From UKL13-2 sp036394575 (GTDB lineage Bacteria; Pseudomonadota; Gammaproteobacteria; Burkholderiales; Usitatibacteraceae): a stretch of 9,437 nt of DNA. The stretch spans positions 1 through 9,437 of the forward strand of contig DASWEY010000071.1 of the NCBI GenBank assembly GCA_036394575.1, read 5' to 3'. A model generated the notes under the pieces. That model saw nothing but the letters and a program-made list of their open reading frames with translations. It had not been told where the DNA came from and ran no database searches. Positions 6,372 through 9,437 of this stretch are shown piece by piece; position 1 is the stretch's first letter; the number at the start of each line of letters is the position of its first letter. The position numbers were made by a program, and so were the translations under genes.

Positions 6372-7211
6372 CTACCAGCCGCCCTGGTAGTCGATTTGCA
6401 CGCGGCCGTCCGCCATCGGTCGGCCGATCAATCGCAGCGGTGCCAGCACTTCGGCGGCATCGGCGGGCGCGCCGGCAATGCCGCGATAGCTGAGTTGATG
6501 CGGCAAGCTCCATTTGATGCTGCCGCCGCCATCCAGCTTGAGCGGGCCCGAAGCCTGGGTGATACGAAATTCCGCGGCGGTATCGCGCAACGCGACGTCG
6601 ATATCGTAGTTGCCCAAAGCGCGCGCCGCGACCGTGCGCAGCAGGATGTTTTCGGCGCGCACCTTGAGATTGCCGCCGGCCAGCAGCGGGCCGCGATAGC
6701 TGCCGACCACGGCTTCGCCGGCGGGCGTCTCGACCAGCAGGCTGCCTGCCGGGCCGAGCAAACCGGCCACGCTGTTGGCGGCGCCGATCAGGCTTGCGTC
6801 GATGCGCAGACTGGCATCGCGCACTTCAATGCTGCGTATGCCCAATGCGACTCGCACCTTGCCGGCCAGCACTGCGGAATCCAGATCGAGTTTGACGCCG
6901 GCGCGCAGCCGCAGCAGGGCCGGCGGATCGAAACGCCAGGAGAACGGAATATTGTTGGCGCCGCCGCCCGCGGTCAGCGACAGCGCGCCGCGCCCGGCCC
7001 AGATGCTGCCATCGCCGATCCGTACCTGCGCCTGCGGGGCCAGTGCGCGGTTGGCGAGGCCCTCGAACAGGCTTGCCGGCATGAAGGCGATCAGGCCGAG
7101 CAGAAAGCCTAAGGCAGCGAGACCGATCCAGCTGCGCAGCCGGATGTCTGGCGCGGGCGCCGGCGATTGCGCTGCGCTCTGCGCGCTGTTTTTTCTGATC
7201 CGGAATTTCAT
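6372..7211 (-). CDS. gspN: Type II secretion system protein N
   Basis: A 279-residue bitopic inner-membrane protein. It has a short basic cytoplasmic N-terminus, a single membrane segment at about 28-46 (WIGLAALGFLLGLIAFMPA), then a periplasmic domain rich in beta structure. The GDGSIWAGRGALSL stretch (67-80) matches the conserved 'GTLWxGxA' region of GspN, and the C-terminus GRVQIDYQGGW also fits. GspN is an accessory T2SS component that is not required in all species; its precise role is unsettled. Its ATG overlaps the gspM stop by ATGA (7208-7211), and yheT begins 2 nt after its TAG. The middle of the protein is of low complexity in hydrophobic/charged pattern, as usual for the family. Confidence 0.88.
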   Translation of the reverse strand: MKFRIRKNSAQSAAQSPAPAPDIRLRSWIGLAALGFLLGLIAFMPASLFEGLANRALAPQAQVRIGDGSIWAGRGALSLTAGGGANNIPFSWRFDPPALLRLRAGVKLDLDSAVLAGKVRVALGIRSIEVRDASLRIDASLIGAANSVAGLLGPAGSLLVETPAGEAVVGSYRGPLLAGGNLKVRAENILLRTVAARALGNYDIDVALRDTAAEFRITQASGPLKLDGGGSIKWSLPHQLSYRGIAGAPADAAEVLAPLRLIGRPMADGRVQIDYQGGW

Positions 7212-7816
7212 GGCCGGCGATCGCGATCGTTACCAGTGTCATCGACCAGGCTCAGATCGACGGCTACCTCGGCGGATTTGGCCGCGGGCCTGCTTGCGCC
7301 GGCCGCCAGTGGTTTCAGCGTTACTGCAGCGACGCGCAAGCGGTAGCGGCTGAGCGCGCTGTCGAGCTGGTCCAGCCAGGCGGTGTAGGCGACGGCGGGA
7401 ATGACGATGCGGAACGCGCGATTTTCATCCAGGCTCACTTTCGCATTGCCCCCAAACAGCACTTGCAGTGCGCCGACATCGGCCAGCGGCAGAATGGCGC
7501 GCGTGCTGGCCACCGGCGGCATGGCATTGAGCCGTTTGATTTCCTCGGCCTGGCCGCGCATCGCGGCAAGCTGTGCGCCCATCGCCGGGATGCGCTCGGC
7601 AAGCTGGACGCGGCCGCGCGCTGCGGGCAACCAGACATAGGCCCAGAGCATGGCCAGCGCCAGCAGGGCGAGGCCGATGGTGGCGATGCGCCACACGCGC
7701 GCATCCAGCGATTGCCAGCGCGCCCGCCAGGGATTGCCGGCGACGGCGAGCATATTGCCGAATGTGTCGCCGCCGAGACGATTGCGGATGGCTTGCAGGC
7801 GCGCGTTCGCGTTCAT
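7208..7816 (-). CDS. gspM: Type II secretion system protein M
   Basis: A 202-residue protein with a cytoplasmic N-terminal stretch of about 40 residues, one membrane segment at about 43-63, then a periplasmic helix (64-97, likely coiled coil) leading into a small ferredoxin-like domain. ILPLADVGALQVLFGG...AFRIVIPAVAYTAWLDQLDSALSRYRLRVAAVTLKP is the typical GspM periplasmic pattern. GspM pairs with GspL in the inner-membrane assembly platform. The N-terminus is longer than the roughly 20 residues usual before the membrane segment, and Met22 is a possible alternative start. The ATGA overlap with gspL (7813-7816) supports the first ATG. Identification rests on domain pattern plus position between gspL and gspN, since GspM is poorly conserved. 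Confidence 0.87.
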   Translation of the reverse strand: MNANARLQAIRNRLGGDTFGNMLAVAGNPWRARWQSLDARVWRIATIGLALLALAMLWAYVWLPAARGRVQLAERIPAMGAQLAAMRGQAEEIKRLNAMPPVASTRAILPLADVGALQVLFGGNAKVSLDENRAFRIVIPAVAYTAWLDQLDSALSRYRLRVAAVTLKPLAAGASRPAAKSAEVAVDLSLVDDTGNDRDRRP

Positions 7817-9090
7817 ATGCCCGCCTTGACCGAGATTTCCACGCTGGGCCCTTTGCCGGCGTTGGCGGCGCCGATCTGGATCTCGGCGCCATGCATGCGC
7901 CCGACCTGCTGGCGCAGGATCTCCGCCGTGGCGGCTGAATCCAGGCTGCCGCGCAGAATGGCGGTGTTAGTGACGGTGTTAGTGCCGGCGTCGGCGCGAA
8001 TCGTTACCTCGCCGATGTCGAGTTGCGGAACGGCGCGGCTAATTTCGGTCAGCCGCGCCAGGAGCATGCGCACATCGTCGTCGCGCGCCAGTCCGCGCGC
8101 ACGCCGCAGTTCGGCGAGATTGCGCTGCATTTGCAGGGCCGGGTCGACGATTGCCGTGGCCCGCGGGAAGGCGGCCTGGAAGGTGACGCGCATTTCCGCG
8201 TCCAGTCCACGGCGCTGCCGTTCAAGGCGCCACCAGTCGACCACATTGAAAATCATCTGCAGGCTTGCCAGCAATGCCAGCGCCAGCAGCGCCGGTTTCA
8301 GCAGCGCCATCCAAGCGGAGGCGGCACGCCTGGGCGTGAATTCCTGGGTGAGCAGATTTCCCGATTTCAGTTGTGCGAGACGTTTGCCGATGGCGGCGGG
8401 CGTCAGCGTGCCGCCGTCATGCACGGTGATATTGAGTGCCGCCTGCCAGCGCGCCGCGAGGGCAGTATCGCCGTCCGGCATGGCGTGGATCGTGATTTTC
8501 GTCGGCGGCACAGCGACCTCGCCCAGCGCCAGGCGCAATGCGAACGGCGGGGCCTCGCGTTCGGCGGTATCGAGCGCATAGGCATAGCCATCGTCGCGGC
8601 GCGCGAAGCCATGGCTGCCGGCAATGACCACGGCCCATTCGCCCGGGGCCACGCTCACGGTATCGGTCTCGGCGAATACCGCGTCAGCCGGCAGTTGCGC
8701 GACGCGCAGCCACGCCAGCGCCTCGGCAAACCAACTGCGGTCGATGGCGGCGACGATATGCCGCGCTCCCCGCGCATCCGTGCCGCTCGCCGCATTGGCC
8801 GCACCCAGCACCGCGGCGTGAATGGTGGCGGGGTCGATGGTCAGCTTGTCTTCGATGGCGTAGCGCAACAACGCTTCCCGTTTGGCGCTGCCCACTGCCG
8901 GTAACGGCGTCTCGATGAACACGATCCGCCCGGCCGGGACCGTGGCGATGACGCGCTCGGCGCGTGGCATTGCGGCGAGCGTGTCCATCCCGCTGCGCAA
9001 TAACGCGCCGCCGGCGTCAAGCAGCGTCCAGCGCGCGCGGCTATCGGCGTTCAGCGGCGACTGTTCAGGAATGGCGACGACGAGCAACAA
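7813..9090 (-). CDS. gspL: Type II secretion system protein L
   Basis: A 425-residue protein with the three-part GspL layout. There is a cytoplasmic actin-like domain (about 1-240, including LLRYAIEDKLTIDPATIH at 74-91). The conserved NLLTQEF (245-251) precedes the membrane segment (about 260-283). A periplasmic helix follows, then a ferredoxin-like domain with the FPRATAIVDPALQM block (308-321). GspL links the secretion ATPase GspE to the inner-membrane platform and binds GspM. The start is unusual: no in-frame ATG or GTG exists between the upstream stop at 9145-9147 and the TTG-TTG pair at 9090/9087, so TTG is the best available start, with a weak GGA 7 nt upstream; an ATT at 9096 is a less likely option. 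A small in-frame duplication lies at 7962-7984. Confidence 0.9.
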   Translation of the reverse strand: MLLVVAIPEQSPLNADSRARWTLLDAGGALLRSGMDTLAAMPRAERVIATVPAGRIVFIETPLPAVGSAKREALLRYAIEDKLTIDPATIHAAVLGAANAASGTDARGARHIVAAIDRSWFAEALAWLRVAQLPADAVFAETDTVSVAPGEWAVVIAGSHGFARRDDGYAYALDTAEREAPPFALRLALGEVAVPPTKITIHAMPDGDTALAARWQAALNITVHDGGTLTPAAIGKRLAQLKSGNLLTQEFTPRRAASAWMALLKPALLALALLASLQMIFNVVDWWRLERQRRGLDAEMRVTFQAAFPRATAIVDPALQMQRNLAELRRARGLARDDDVRMLLARLTEISRAVPQLDIGEVTIRADAGTNTVTNTAILRGSLDSAATAEILRQQVGRMHGAEIQIGAANAGKGPSVEISVKAGI

Positions 9091-9127
9091 GCGAATATCC
9101 GGTGATGTTCGGTGGCAGGGAGTAGCG

Positions 9128-9144
9128 GCGCCCGTGCGGGGCGC
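9128..9144 (-). other. Hairpin between gspK and gspL
   Basis: In the 61-nt gap, GCGCCC and GGGCGC form a perfect 6-bp GC stem with a 5-nt loop (9128-9144), beginning 7 bases after the gspK stop in transcription direction. No T-run follows, so it is not a standard terminator. It may set the relative stability or expression of gspL against the upstream pseudopilin genes. Confidence 0.4.
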
Positions 9145-9151
9145 TTATCGA

Positions 9152-9437
9152 TTACTGGGTCTGGACCCAAATTATACGGGGCCATGCCGGTGGCGCCTGA
9201 CGTTGCAACAACGCCGTTTGCCGCACCTGGGTGGAATCGCTGCTGATGGCCATCGACACCGAGAAAAAATCGCTGCCGGCGCTGGCGACGGTGCCGAGAG
9301 CGGTGATGGTGCCGGCTTTCAGCTTTTGCAGCTCGGGCCGTGCCTTGAGCACGGCAGCATCGACGTTTTGATAGGGCAGGGCCTCGCGCACCCGCACCAC
9401 ATTGGCGACGTCATCGGCGGTCAATTCCGGCATCAGG
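9152..9437 (-). CDS. gspK: Type II secretion system minor pseudopilin K, C-terminal part
   Basis: The reading frame is open from the window edge to the TAA at 9152-9154, giving about 95 residues of the C-terminus. It includes MPELTADDVANVVRVRE followed by a helix and then FFSVSMAISSDSTQVRQTALLQRQ, the pattern of the last helical and beta-strand part of GspK. GspK caps the pseudopilus tip as a complex with GspI and GspJ. The position directly upstream of gspL matches the standard gsp gene order. The internal ATG at 9433 is not a real start: the frame continues beyond the window. The prepilin peptidase signal and membrane helix lie outside. Confidence 0.88.
   Translation of the reverse strand, partial: LMPELTADDVANVVRVREALPYQNVDAAVLKARPELQKLKAGTITALGTVASAGSDFFSVSMAISSDSTQVRQTALLQRQAPPAWPRIIWVQTQ

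Noticed and set aside
5449..6390. Long plus-strand open frame opposite yheT, and similar ones at 6267-7112, 7463-8581 and 8023-8904 opposite gspN/M/L
   Set aside because: All have low-complexity Arg/Ala/Gln-rich translations, no ribosome sites, and lie opposite well-identified genes.
6370..6513. Extended N-terminus of YheT starting at 6513
   Set aside because: The extra 48 residues are Arg-rich, unlike the family, and would overlap gspN by 142 bases. The ATG at 6369 gives the standard APWWLPGGHLQT opening near residue 17.

Overview
The window looks like chromosomal DNA of a Gram-negative proteobacterium, most likely a betaproteobacterium. This rests on uniformly high GC with strong GC3 bias, a gspK-L-M-N type II secretion tail, a SpecificRecomb ('Gcr-like') membrane protein typical of Betaproteobacteria, and a REP-associated transposase. 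No closer taxonomic call is justified from the sequence alone.

Layout, left to right. (1) Positions 1-192, minus strand: the N-terminal part of GDP-L-fucose synthase (fcl), cut by the window edge. (2) A 169-base divergent spacer. (3) 362-2407, plus: a SpecificRecomb family protein with about six predicted membrane segments. (4) A 137-base spacer with a strong GC hairpin. (5) 2545-3171, plus: a DUF4337-type membrane protein with a histidine-rich N-terminus. (6) 3196-3830: a REP-associated tyrosine transposase (RAYT) between two exactly inverted 30-bp REP elements, sitting in the convergent gap between the DUF4337 gene and the phosphomannomutase gene; a third, degenerate REP overlaps the DUF4337 stop codon. 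(7) 3922-9437, all minus and read right to left: gspK (partial), gspL, gspM, gspN, a YheT-type alpha/beta hydrolase, and a phosphomannomutase/phosphoglucomutase.

How the genes work together. GspL and GspM form the inner-membrane assembly platform of the type II secretion system, GspK is the tip pseudopilin, and GspN is an accessory bitopic protein. gspL/gspM and gspM/gspN overlap by ATGA, and yheT starts 2 nt after the gspN stop, so these four are probably one translationally coupled unit. The phosphomannomutase follows after 60 nt and may be co-transcribed. It makes mannose-1-phosphate for GDP-mannose, the precursor of GDP-fucose made by the fcl product at the left edge, so the window touches envelope polysaccharide precursor supply at two points.

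The most noteworthy structure is the compact RAYT/REP unit. Its REPs carry the 5' GTAG tetranucleotide expected of this family. The left REP lies 9 nt before the transposase start, and the transposase reading frame runs through the right REP. No previously undescribed multi-gene system is evident. The ordinary genes are confidently assignable, apart from the unclear biochemistry of the SpecificRecomb and DUF4337 proteins.
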